DNA from: Aporrectodea caliginosa
Lineage: Eukaryota > Annelida > Clitellata > Crassiclitellata > Lumbricidae
Assembly (NCBI GenBank): GCA_020284085.1
Contig: JACEVL010006441.1
Span: forward strand, 1,964,501-2,028,500
Direction: 5' to 3'
Length of the DNA: 64,000 nucleotides
This document shows, in pieces, positions 42,259 through 55,600 of this stretch; the first letter of the stretch is position 1, and every line of letters starts with the position of its first letter. The position numbers and the translations under genes were made by a program. The notes below the pieces were generated by a model that saw only the letters and a program-made list of their open reading frames with translations, did no database searches and was not told the DNA's origin.

Positions 42259-45200
42259 ATTGAATGACTGAGTTAGTCTGACTGTCAGTAACTGAAGGAC
42301 TTACTGACTGACTCAATGATTGACTGACTAAGTTATATAGTCTAAATTTAATTAGTCATAAAAATGTGAAGACTAACCGTGTTGTATTTGTCTAGAAATC
42401 GATTGAAAGCTTGGCTCTGTTCTCCAGCCTCATATCGAGCTTTGCACTTTTCCTCCAACTTGGCAGAGCGCTCTTGCAATACTGTCATCTGAAAGCACAA
42501 ATCGTTAAAACTCAGTGAATTAACAATTCACTCAGTTAATTTACTTACTGCTGAATAACTGTTAACAACAAGAAGACTTATCTTTGCATTTTGTTCAAGA
42601 ATACCATCTGTACAAACAAGTGTCATATAATTGTCATTAAACTTTAAGAACCAGCAATACTACACAAGTTGTTGCCATGTTTATGTTATTTGTCTTATTT
42701 CAGATCGCAGATGTATAATGCTTATGCTTCCAGGGCAGCATTAGTATGATTTGTCAGCCGGTATTTTTTTGAAGTTTTTTGTAATTTTCTGGGTTTTTTA
42801 GTCTTCAATTAGTTTCTCTGTTCTGCTTAACTGTATCATTATTACTCTCTCCATAACCTGTACTCTTCATTTTTCAGTCATTCATATATTCATATATCTC
42901 ATATTTCCTTTTTCTAACTTAATGTAATGTAATGTAATGTAATGTAACAAGACATTTATATAGCGCCACTCAAGAGTCTCACAGAAGCGCTCAACACGTG
43001 GCCATCAAACAGCTGAAAAAGTGTGTCTTTAAGAGTCGAGAGAAAACCATGTAACCACATGCAGCATTAGTGGCACGAACAGATGGCGGAAGAGTATTCC
43101 AGATCCGTGGCGCCGCAATCGAGAAGTCCCGACGAGCACGTGTGGTGGTTCGAAACGAAGGTACAATCAAGTCATTTCGCGAGGCAGACCGGAGAGCCCG
43201 CCGACCAGTTTGAGTGCCAACTGGAAGGCACAGTTCAGCAATGTAGTCCGGAGCAGTGCCAGTCATAGCCTTCCAAACCAGCGTAGCGATCTTGAAATTA
43301 ACACGATCAGCAACTGGAAGCCAGTGTAGCTCACCCCGCATGTAGTCGGATATGTGTGAATATTTCGGCAGGTCAGCCAGAAGTCTGGCTGCTGCATTCT
43401 GAACGAGCTGAAGTTGACGAATGCGGAACTCAGGGAGGCCCAGGAGGACTCCATTACAGTAGTCAAGACGTGTGAGAACATTAACATTATCTTATGCATA
43501 AAGCATTGGTGCTGGTGCTGAGCAAACACATGCTACTCTCCAAACAGTAAGCTGAAATCTGAGCAGTCCTCATTTTTGAAAAGAATCGTTAGCGTAGGAA
43601 AAGCCGTTACCTTGGCGTTAACCCCTGCCGCTCCGGGGTCATCTCTTCCGACCCTCTCTAGAAGAGTACGACCCTCGTGAAGAGCAGGGGTTACAGCCTC
43701 CACTATGCAGTGGGACAGGTAGGTATGTCGTTCGGCAAGAGCAGCACTGTTACGCGGGAGATCCGTGCTTTCCAGTTGTATTTCAATCTCGTCTAACTTT
43801 GTTACGGCCTGCAAAAAAATAAATGACACCAACCAAAGCATTACATTACCTGCCTTGTGATCTCAATGAGTTAGTTTAACAATGGATGTTATCAGTTTAA
43901 AATACCAGATAATATTTTGAAGCCATTAGTTTATAATAAGAATTATTTTTTTTATATGACCAGTTTATAGTTATAGAACATAGTTTGATGTTATCAATTT
44001 AAAATAGCAATTATTCTTTTATGTTTTTATCAGTTTAGAATAAAAGATTTCTTATGTTATCAGCTTATAATAATGGATTACAATTTATGAATATTCTCTT
44101 ATTTCCTCCTGGCATCCAGACGCAGCGATCAACAATGATGCATTGTGCATGGTAATAACAACAATCAAGAGAAGAGTTACAAATAATATACACAAAAAGA
44201 AATGCTTATATTTATTCAAAGTCATATGTCAAAGCCCATTCTAGAAATCCAACCATGTGAAACTAAAAATGCTAATAAAATAAAAGTGTAACGTTATACA
44301 ATGCAATATAAAAAGAATACGATACAACATAACACAACAAACAGACACAACAAAATATAATATAATATAGAATAATATAGTATAAAAACATCTAAATATG
44401 CGTATATGTACAAATGTGCGTGTATGCCAGTACCATCTGTGCATGTGTAAAGAAGTTTCTGGCAAGCGCAAGATGTTTCCTCCTGGCATCCAGGCGCAGC
44501 ATAAAGCTCTCGCACTTTTCGTCCACAATCTGCAGGCGCTTGCGCACGCTCTCGGCATCCGACCGGGCACTGTGTACAAGCTGATCTGCAGTTCGGATCA
44601 GACGTAGAATTGTCTCTTGGATCTCCTGCAATGCAACACAATCTGATGTTATTCATACCTCAATTATATACGACACTTTCAGATGTTCACTCCTATAAAA
44701 CATAGGAACAAGAACTTACACAAGAAACCTGATCGTTTCTGGCGTCTTGTTTTAAAGATTTTGATTTGAAGTCTTTTTAATTAGAGTAAATTAAACAACT
44801 TTAGGCAAGAAATCAATGTTAAAGCTAATGCACCTAGTAAAAACAAGCAGTGCTATAATTACTTAAAAATATGCAACCATTAACGTATATATGTATGTAT
44901 GTATGCATGTACTTATGTAGATACATAATATGCATGCACGCATGCCTACAAACTGTGCTACTAATTTACAATGTAATGATTTGACTAAAGAAAGAATTAA
45001 ACTAAGAAAATAACAGTAACAAACTTTGGCCTGCTGCTCGAAATGCAATTGTTCTTCTTGGAGTGCATGTGTAGCGGCCAATGAGTCACCCAGGTCCTTT
45101 CGACTGAGGTAGACGTCTCCGACTTTCTCGTACCATTCTGATACCTGGCAAAATAAAAAAAATATAAACGTAATTACAGGCAAATTACTGGCAAATTTTA

Positions 45201-48200
45201 ATAGGCATAAATTGATCTAGTGGACGGGCCAAAACACCTATACAACAGACCCCAACTTCAGATAACAACAACAAAACTCCTTAATAATTAACGAAAAAAC
45301 TGTCCCACTTGCATTCTCTTTTCTCAGGATTCAGTTCACATAGCAGTTGAATGCCTAACAACTAAAGAAATAAAACAATGAAGAATTGTAAAATGTAATT
45401 TACAGTCTCTATTGCACCGGTGTCCAATGCACAATGGCATCAACCAACGACACACCACGACCAAGCCATAATCAGGTGAATATCCAGAAGATCAGTCCAT
45501 AAGACCTAAAGGAAGCCCATGAAGGATAAGAGTCGTGTTTCTACAAGAACCATGAAGAAGACGTACTTTGTTAACTTCTCGGTCCAGCAGAAGCAACTGT
45601 AGACATTGCTCAAGTCGGATCTTGCGCTGTAGCCACAACTCCTCGAGATGGCGCCTCCGATCCTGCAGAAGTTCTAGAAGGTGTTCAATGCCATAGCAGG
45701 CAGCCGTCGTGGCATGGCGGTTCTGGACGTGGGCATGCATTCCCATCTCCCGAATCCTATCCAGCAGCAACTGCCCCTCCTGAAGCGTCAGCATCGACGA
45801 CTCCAAGATATCTACAACGTCCACAACAGACACTTAGCATTACGCTCTTCAAAGCAATGTCAAAAATTAGTAGACATTAATCTAACCAGAATGCACACTT
45901 GCCTGATTATTAATATACCTAATAAGTCGTTTTAATTTTGCAGCACTATTTAATGATTCATTCATAAGGCCGAGGTGAAAGCAATTTTTCTTCAAAAAGA
46001 CATAATAACTCTGAAGAACTTGGAAACTGAATAGCAGATGGTTGAATCTGATCAGTACTGAATCCATAAAGGTTAAGATCCGTGCATCTGTGGTACCAAG
46101 TCTGATTAGTACAGTAACTTCCAGAGTCCATATAGTCCACATGTGGATTGGGAGTAAGGGGAGAGAGAGACACGAGATGCAACAGAGGATTTTCTCCAGA
46201 AAAGACATTTTGCCAAAACCAGCACACAGATGCTATGTACAGAAGAGGTTACTCATAAATGGTTTCATAAAAAAATTAAACACTTTTGCCAATTTTTAAC
46301 ATGTCCATCTTTCTTTCCCAAGCACCTTTGTTTATGGAGGTCTAACTACCATGTATCATCTTCACATGGAATATATCAAAAGTTGAACAGTCCTTTATAC
46401 ACAATCAAGAGTAGAAGATAAAACAGAAAACGAACTCTTTTTCATGTCCTGATGCTGTTGAAGCAGATGTCTAGCACTTTCCACATCAGGGGCAAGGCCA
46501 CCGGACGAAAATCTGTCCTGGGCCTCTTCCATTCGGTGTGAAAACTAAAGACAGAAACAGAAAAGTACAGTGTGGACTTGTTCATCAACTCCCAATTTAT
46601 GCACCATTGCACTTATCATAAAGTGTGTTTACCTATCCAAAGCTATTAACTTAAAGGGCTGTATTGGTTAACAAGTCGTTCAAAAGCTGCACTGAAGCAC
46701 TAAATATTGACTTTTGCAGCATTATTCCTTTTTACACGTGGCCCTTGATAACACGCTGTATCATAAGGCATTTTCTCCCAATGACTTTAAGTCCACAGTG
46801 CATCTTTGCCTCAAACAGACAGCTTCAAACCTCACAAAATCTTAAAGGCGTTCAACCATCCACATATCAACTGCTTCATCACCTGTGCACAGAATCATAC
46901 TTCTTTGTGACTTTGCATGCTTCACAGATTTCTCAATAACAATAATAAAACTAATGACTCAAAACATTTAAATAGAATACAGACTATGCCCAGTGCACAT
47001 GCACTTACTTCCAAGGAGCAATATGCCTTTGTTTCACAAGCTGCTAAAATCTAGCTTATATCGCCATGGTTGGGCTGGTAGCGCCTCTGTGTAGGCTTCT
47101 TGATGAGGCGCTATATAAATTTTCTAAATGAATTAACTTCCAATATGCAGCCCGCTTACTGAAAAACAATAAATTTCCTAGCAACAGAATGTCTATGGTA
47201 GCTTGCCTACCTCAAGCAGGTGCTGACATAGAGAAACACTAGTTTTCATCAATGCTAAGAAGTTGATGTACATTTATATGCACCTACACCTTAGCGGCTT
47301 ATTATTGGTTTCACCAACTTTTGATTATGGCTAAACTTAGAGCAGCCATCAGTTGAATTCTTGTGCAGTATGATAATGGAGCTATAGAAGTCACTAGATT
47401 AGACAAGATTAGATTAGATTTAGATGGAAAAGGAAACAGAAAGTAAAATCACAATAGAACAAAAATCAAATACCTAGTAACAATATAAAAGGAAACAGAA
47501 AGCATAATAACAAGCAAACTAAAATCAAATACCGTACCTAGTAATGATATATAATTTTCTTTCATTTTCTGTCTGTAACACTTTAACAATGAGCTTGTAC
47601 CAAAAATGACTGGGAAACCAATGCACTTGCCGTTAAAGCGTTAAATCACAACTGTTAAATTTATGTAACATAACCAACAGTTTAAACAGACTCTCAACTT
47701 GACAATCTGTGGTCAGCAATTAAAGTTCTGACCTGTAGAGCACTCTCGTGGAATGCAATGCTTTGGTCTAGCAACATCTTGCGATATTCAAGTTGTTTGT
47801 TGAGGTCCTTCCACGCCTCGGCGAGCGACGTGGCCATGGCACTGTAGACCTCTTGGTAGGAAGTGTTCTGTACTGCTAAGTCATCAGCCCGTGCAAGTAA
47901 CTCCGTCACATCCTTCTGCTTTAACTGTTCAACACAGACCATCACAGCTATTAGCAATATGTCCATGTTGATATACGGTTATGTAATCATTCGTTGCACC
48001 ATCAATATTACTTCACAAAAGCATGTTGAAGGATACTTCAGTTTAAACAGAAACATGATAAATTTTCTATTTATGTATATATATGCACATTGCATGTGTG
48101 TATGTATATATATATGCCAGTATGCATGTATGCGAGACTGCGAGTATGTATGCATGTATATGTACCTGGCATGTATATATGCATGCTTGTATGCATGCAC

Positions 48201-51200
48201 ATCATATATATGCATATGTAATTATGTATAGATGTATGAATTTATATCTGAATGCTTATATAGCTCCCTTCACAGGCCTCTCAGATCTAAAGAGGTACAA
48301 TCTAAACTGTAATTAAATGTTGAGTGCAACCATTTGAAATTTTAGTGGATGAGTTTTGCAGAATGACAGATCAACACACAGCACAACTATAGGTATCTGT
48401 GTCATTGCTTGGGGAGCAGGACTTTAGGAGCAGGACTTAGGGAGCAGGACTAACTCCATGGGTTGCAAAGCAACAGTATTTCTAGGCTAGCCCGAGACAG
48501 AACAAAGAGAATTCTGACCAGTGGTTAAAGTGGTTTGGTGAGCAGTGGGAACTCCGAAGACAGTTTTCTTGGAAAGCATGTGTTATCAGGGTTCAATTAC
48601 AGGGTGAGCAGTGGGAACGCAAGCTTGGCAACACATTTCGAGAGCAGTGGGAACGCCGTTCCCACACCACTTTAAACCCTGATCCTGACATATTCTGGGA
48701 CACATTCTGGAACAACACCAATTACTGATGTCCACCCTATAGAGCTGTTCTATACAATGCTATTCTGTCTTCGACATGGAGCCAGAGCATTGTCCCCTGC
48801 ACAGAGTTGGAAACATCCAAGCCTGGACAACAAATTTCACGTAATTCACTTGAATTTTACCTATCTAGGTCGAAAGGCAAATGCATTAACCATCTGCAAC
48901 TTTACCATGCAGCAGTACAGTGACACTATCCAGTTATGAATTACTGATGGCATCACGAGGTTGTGCTTGAAGGTTGGTTAGTTGCTGTTTAACGATACTG
49001 TGTCATAATCACAAAGATGATTAGTGTCGCCCTCTTCTGTTCTCCAAGCTTGGGACTGGCACTACCAGACTACGAGCAGTGGCTGATTTTATGGTCAAGT
49101 TCCTTAAAAATGACCATTTTGTTGGAACCATAGTTGTAAAAAACATTTTTTTCGTTTTTTATTTTTCCCCAAAAACGTCGTTTTTTTGTTTTTTATTTCT
49201 CGTCTCGTTTTTTCCGTTTTTTATTTCTTCATGTAACTTTATTTATTTATTAACTGTCTGTTATTATTTGTTTAATTTTATTTTTGTCTGATATCCCTTA
49301 CGTTGTCTCCGTCCTTTCAAGGATTCATATAATTTACGTCACTATTTGGTGTCATCGGTTGAAATAAACAGCTACAGGAAATAAAATTTATAAAAGTTAT
49401 TTGAATTTCTAAGTTATCAAAAATGCGAATTGTTGTCTTTGTACTCAGTAATCTCTGATTGACTAATAAACTGACGGATATTACTCCATATCAAGTTCTT
49501 ATATAAGTCAGAATTGTAAGTAGACCTACTTTTTAATTAAGTAGGCTACACTCTATACTTGCAAAGTTTAGTTTTTAGTTGCTTATGTCTGCATGGATTG
49601 ATGTGGACTTAATGTATATAATTTTAATTTGAAAAGATTTCAATATTTTTAATTTATCAAATTCTTTTTAAACCAAACTTATGAAAAAGAAAATAATTGT
49701 TGTAGATTACTGTTACTTGGTGTTTACTAATAAAGTTATGTTATTTGCTAATTAAAATTAAATTGTGTAAACAAGGTTTTAATTTTAAAATGCAGTAAAA
49801 GATGTAGAAAAGTCAAATTATTTTCTTTTCCGTTTTTTTTCTCGTTTTTTCCGTTTTTTATTTTTTTCAATAAAATGACGTTTTTTTCCGTTTTTTATTT
49901 TGATTTGACCGTTTTTAACAACTATGGTTGGAACTTCACACCATCTGAGGAGCCGTATTAGGTAGAGGCCAGTTGCATTTGACAGTGTGTGTAAAGCATC
50001 TTAGAAGTGGCTTGCTACTGATGATGCTCTAGAAATTGTTGTAATTACAATTACAATTACATTCATTCTCTGCATTGCAAAGTCAACCATCAATCAACCA
50101 ACCAACTACTGTGTCACGTAATAAGCATACCTAAGTTAAACTAAGCAGATTTGTGCATACCAAGTTAACTTAACCGATAAATCAACTTAACAAACTTAAT
50201 TTTAAATCTCAACACAACTTAAACAGAAACTCATTCTGTACGTGATAAATTCATGCTGTTGATAAGTAACAAACTGCAAAATGTTAACTTGCAGCTGTCA
50301 CATTTTGTTTTTGTAAAGCACAAGATCACATTTCTAAAGATCTTAGCATAACATAACATAACTACTGAGACTATGGGTAATAAATGCGTGATTACTGTAC
50401 TAAGCATTACCTTCTGTAAGAGATAAACTACAGAAAAGCCTTTGGTAATTATAAAGGTCAGCTATATTAAGACAGCCACGAGATTTAATCAAATTATTCT
50501 GAAAATACATGAATACAACAGTTTGGAGTTTGCCTTAAAAACTTTCATGACCACTTAAGAAAACAAGTCTATTTAAATAAAAGAATTCTCCCACCAGACA
50601 GGCAAAGTACAGACATGGAAAATAGTTCATGAAGAGAACCAAAATAGAAGAAAATGTTAGGAAACACTCAGTAGTTAATGCTATAAACAGCCAGCGACCC
50701 AGCTTTAACTACAACACAGGAAGGTAGGATAGAAATAAAACGGAAACTTCAGAAGCTACAAAAAAGAACATAGGCCATTCTCTTGATTGCCAACAACAGT
50801 TACTACCAGCAGGGCCTCGTCTAACCGTTTGGCTGATAAGGAACTACTACAGTTGGTAACAAGCAGTTGATAATTCAGTTTTTTTATGCACAGCAAATAA
50901 ATAAACAGCACACAGGGTACAGTAGGCACAAATACTGGGTAGAATATACATCCAAAGACATATACATGTAGGGTCTTGTAGGCAGGCCTTTAGTATCTTA
51001 ACAAGGCACTCACAGTATCCAGATTTTTTCAACACTTTAACGATGAGCGTGTACTAAAAGTGACTGGGAAACCAATGCAGCTCATCGTCAGTGTTTAAGT
51101 ACTCACAAACCCATGCAGATAGAGCAAGTACTAGGTACTCAAAAATATGCAATCAGAAAGTTTTTCTGCACATCCAGGTAGACAGACAGATAGATCTGAG

Positions 51201-52593
51201 TACTTTATAAGTACTCGAAAGCAAGTATACTGAAGTACCCAAAGTATCTTAATAAAGTATTCAGAGTATTGAGAATGTCTTGTAGTACCATCAAATTCAA
51301 TGAGCTCATACAAACAAAACAAACAGAACTAAGTTATGCCAGTAGAAAACCATTTTTATCCAAAGATTTGTATACGTGTGTGGACATAAGGTTTTTAAAT
51401 CTGTAACTTAAAAACATTTAATTGCACAGTCAGTACCAGTAGTTGAGTTGTACAAAATTTCTTTTGATGTTTCCCTAAAAAGTTTCTCTCTAGTTAACAA
51501 GCTTCTACTTAACAACATTAATATAATATTGTCTTTTATGTTTGTGCTATGCATGTAAAATATTAAACACACTGTTACTACTGCCATATACTATATGTAC
51601 ATAGGTCAATCCAGCCTCAGCGGGACCACCTGACCAAGGTGACCTTAATTGACCTGACCTATTTGGATTGATCTTTGACTTCTGCATCATTTATTTTTTT
51701 ATTTTTTTATTTTTTATTTATTTATTTGAAACAGTGAACAGAAAGAACTCAGTAAAAGAAACATAACATACAATAAAACAATGTACAGAAATGATAATAA
51801 GACAAGTTAATGTAAAATTGTATAAACAGTGCAATTTACTATAAGTTTATTTTTTATTTTTGTAATGACTGTTCTTGTTGTGATATTATAGTGTTGATGT
51901 TCTGTCAAAAAAAATTGGCCAAAGCACATCTGCAACGTAGTCATGTTAATGAAATAATCCATCAACCGAGATAAAAAGTGTGCATCCAGAAAAAGTTCAG
52001 ATCAATCAGAGGATGGAAAATAATTAGCTGTCCATCTGTTCTACGCCCTTACGGGAAGTCCTACACGAAGGTCGAGTCTATCTGTCGCAGCCGCAGAAAG
52101 GTCACCAATTCATATTTACGTGTTTGTTTACATTTGGGGATGAGCAAATCCGTTGCCTCTACATGAAACCCAAAATAAAGCCATCTAACCATTTAACATA
52201 TTTTCTGCCAATGTGCCCAGCATGCACAAGGTAATCAACTATGGTCAAACCTTGATACATTTCTACATATAACATACAGCCACCACAAATGCTTAGAATA
52301 ACATAAGGTTAGATTACATTATTAATAATAATAAAAATAATAATAATAATAAAATATTACAAAGTTTTATTAAGACTAAACACTTGTGAAGCTATGCATT
52401 GAACACTGCACGTATGCTTGCAATGATAATCTTTCTTTTAAGGCCACCATTAATCATCTAATTTAATCTGTAATTTGGTGTCCCTACTTAGCGGGATCCT
52501 TTATCCCTTTAGGATCTCCTCTTTTGTAGCTGAGTTGCAATGATATGTAAACCTGATGATTCTGTTTGATTGGTTGCAAAATAAACATTCTGG

Positions 52594-52651
<58 letters not shown>

Positions 52652-55600
52652 TATCTGGACACACATAGAGCATATTTGAAAGCTTTAACAATAGGAGACT
52701 CTGGAATCTCTCAAAATCTGCCCTTTGTCAACATCCACTTTGGAGAATGTATCATAAATTCAAAATCTGGAGCTTAATAATAGTGCAGCTCAATATTTTA
52801 CATGCACTGATGAATGATTCCGTAGATTAATGCAAACTTGGAATATGGCAACATTCCTGAAAATGATTCTAGTTGGCAGAGTAACATTATACTAGCAGAG
52901 CAGCATTCGAAAAGCCAGACGCAATAGAGCCATCAGAACAGCCACGAAGCTAGACCAGAGGGAGCCACAGCAATGGACTCACTGCAAATCTGTAAATAGC
53001 TCATCGGCAGCGATCAAGAACAACTGGATAAAGAAAGAAGAACACGAGACGAAAGAAAGGAAGACAAGCGGAGAGACTGAGAAACAAACAAGACCAGACG
53101 GAGGGAGAGACAGAAACACAGAGAGAGGAAAACAACCCGCTCGCAACGTTCGACAGAAGCAGATCGCGATGAAATCGAGCATTTCTCTACAATGCAAAAC
53201 TACAAAAGAAGGATCTACTGTAATAATTCAAAGAAGAACGTATTCAACATAACTCATATCGCCGAGGCTTAATGCACGCTTCAAGAGCAATGCATCTAGA
53301 TAAGAGAAATACAGACAGACGTATGGTTCGTAAGATCTTTACTTCCACAGGCCTCCTACCACTCTTCCTAGTCGCTGTGCAAAGTGTATAAATAGAACAT
53401 GTAAACATCATACGGAATGAAAGCTTATAGCAAAGGCACAGCGCATCAGAGTGAGAAATAGAGATATAAAGAGAGAAATGTAAAGTATGTATACACGTCT
53501 GAAGAAGTTCCACTGAAGCGATACGTGCATTCATATTATGAAGGCGTTTTCTAACCATTTACTTGGAGGAAAGTGAATAGCTATGCTATTAAATAGCAGT
53601 TAAAATGAATAGTTAGAGGAAAAGATGCTAAGACAGTGAGCTCATAGAAAAAAGAATCGTGAGAAACTAAGGAAAGTTTTTGTCTTGAAGATCTAATGGA
53701 AGCACTGCTTGCTCTCCCAAACCAAACGATGACTTCGGTGTACCAGAAAATCAAACAAATTTTGCACTAATCTACCATACACTAAATGGACAGCTTAATA
53801 TGAGCAACTGACCAGATACTTTAGTAACTTTGCAATTAAAAAAATATTTAATGAAAATTTAGGTATGCGAATCACCACACAAATTTCACAAGGTCATAAG
53901 AAATGCCAAGACAAACATCAACAATTAAACAACTGCTAAATGAAACACTTGTCAAAAACACAGGTTTGCTGATGCACAAAAAATATATTACCCTTTGTTA
54001 GTGAATAATAACAAAACTAGAGTTAAATAAATATATATGTGTGTGACGTCGGCCGAGAGAAGGGACCACTTGTCGGGAATGGACTTGTTAACAGTTTCCA
54101 TAAGCTTATACCATCAAAAATCAGGGTAAAAATTTCAAAACGTTTGGCCCAAAATTTATGAACTTCTGAGAGAAAATATAAAATATCATTTGGCAGGAAA
54201 TCACCTATAAACATTGAAACTGTCTCTGCCCGATGCGTTAATACCAGATTTTTGGCCTTAGAACATCATGTGGAGTAATATAGGTCGCTATACAGCGATA
54301 ATTAGCTTCAGATGCAGTAATTAGACGCTAAAATCAATAATCACGATATTACAAAAAACCCATTTTCCGGCTGATCTAGAACCCGACAAGTGGTCCCTTC
54401 TCTCGGCCGACGCCACATATAAATAAGAAAATAGCAACATTCCATTTTCGCATAATGTTTCAATCTTAATAAAAAATACCTGCAGTAAGAATGCTAAGTG
54501 AATCAACTGAAATGAAACTTTGATGCATGACTGGTAGAAATATTTAGCTAAGAAAAGTGATTGATGTGAGACTCACGTTAAGTTTCAGTAATAGTTCGTC
54601 ATGTTCTCTACGAAGGTTTCTGGCTTCCTCCAGTGTTGCTCCCACTTCCATGATGTCAGGTTCCATCTGCTGTATCCGAACTCGGATCCAGTCATGACTC
54701 TGTGGAAAAGATAATCACCCAGACATGAAGAACAGAATACATCCTTCAAACAACACAAATTATATTTTGCATATGCTACCATAAAATTATATTTTGCATA
54801 AGCCAACATAAATTATATTTTGCATATGCTAACATAAATTATATGTAGCATATGCTAACATAAATTATATTTTGCATATGCTAACATAAAATTATATTCT
54901 GCATAAGCCAACATATTATATTTTGTACATGCTAACATAAATTATATTTTGCATACGCTAACATAAAATTATATTGTGCATAAGCCAACATAAATTATAT
55001 TTTGCATATGCTAACTAAAATTATATTTTGCATAAGCCAACATAAATTATATTTTGCACAGACTAACACAATTATATTTGGCATATGCCAACATATTATA
55101 TTTTGTACATGCTAACATAAATAATATTTTGCATATGCTAATATACATGTAACTAATATTTTGCATATGCTAACATAAATTATATAATTATTGAACATGT
55201 CAAAATACATTATATTTTGCAAATGCCAACATAAATTATATTTTGCATATGCCAACATAAATTCTCGAGGATTCTACTACTGACATCAGTTTATTTGGAA
55301 CCCCTGAAGTTAAGTTAATTGGACAGGTTAATAAGTTTGTGTTAATAGTAAAAACAAAGATCTTGTCATGTAGTATTTACAAGCATTTCTTTTATCAGTT
55401 CAATGAATGCTAATAATGCACAATTTTTAGTGTCATTTTTGTTGTTAAATTTTTCCGGAGGTAAAAGCACCCGTCAATTGGAGAAGAGCGAAGTGCTATA
55501 TTTTAAATGGCTCTGAAGTCTTCACATAATACGCATCAATTTAACCTTAACTCTAGGTCAGCCTTAGAAAATGCCCTTCTTATCAAACAACTTGTCATAA

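Noticed and set aside
43083..43268. Short plus-strand open frame
   Set aside because: It is antisense to a LINE ORF2 remnant with recognisable protein motifs on the minus strand.
48060..48316. Overlapping open frames rich in His, Tyr, Cys and Met
   Set aside because: They are translations of an ATGT/ATGC microsatellite tract.
54756..55263. CRISPR-like array
   Set aside because: Units are contiguous and degenerate with no unique spacers; it is a eukaryotic minisatellite.
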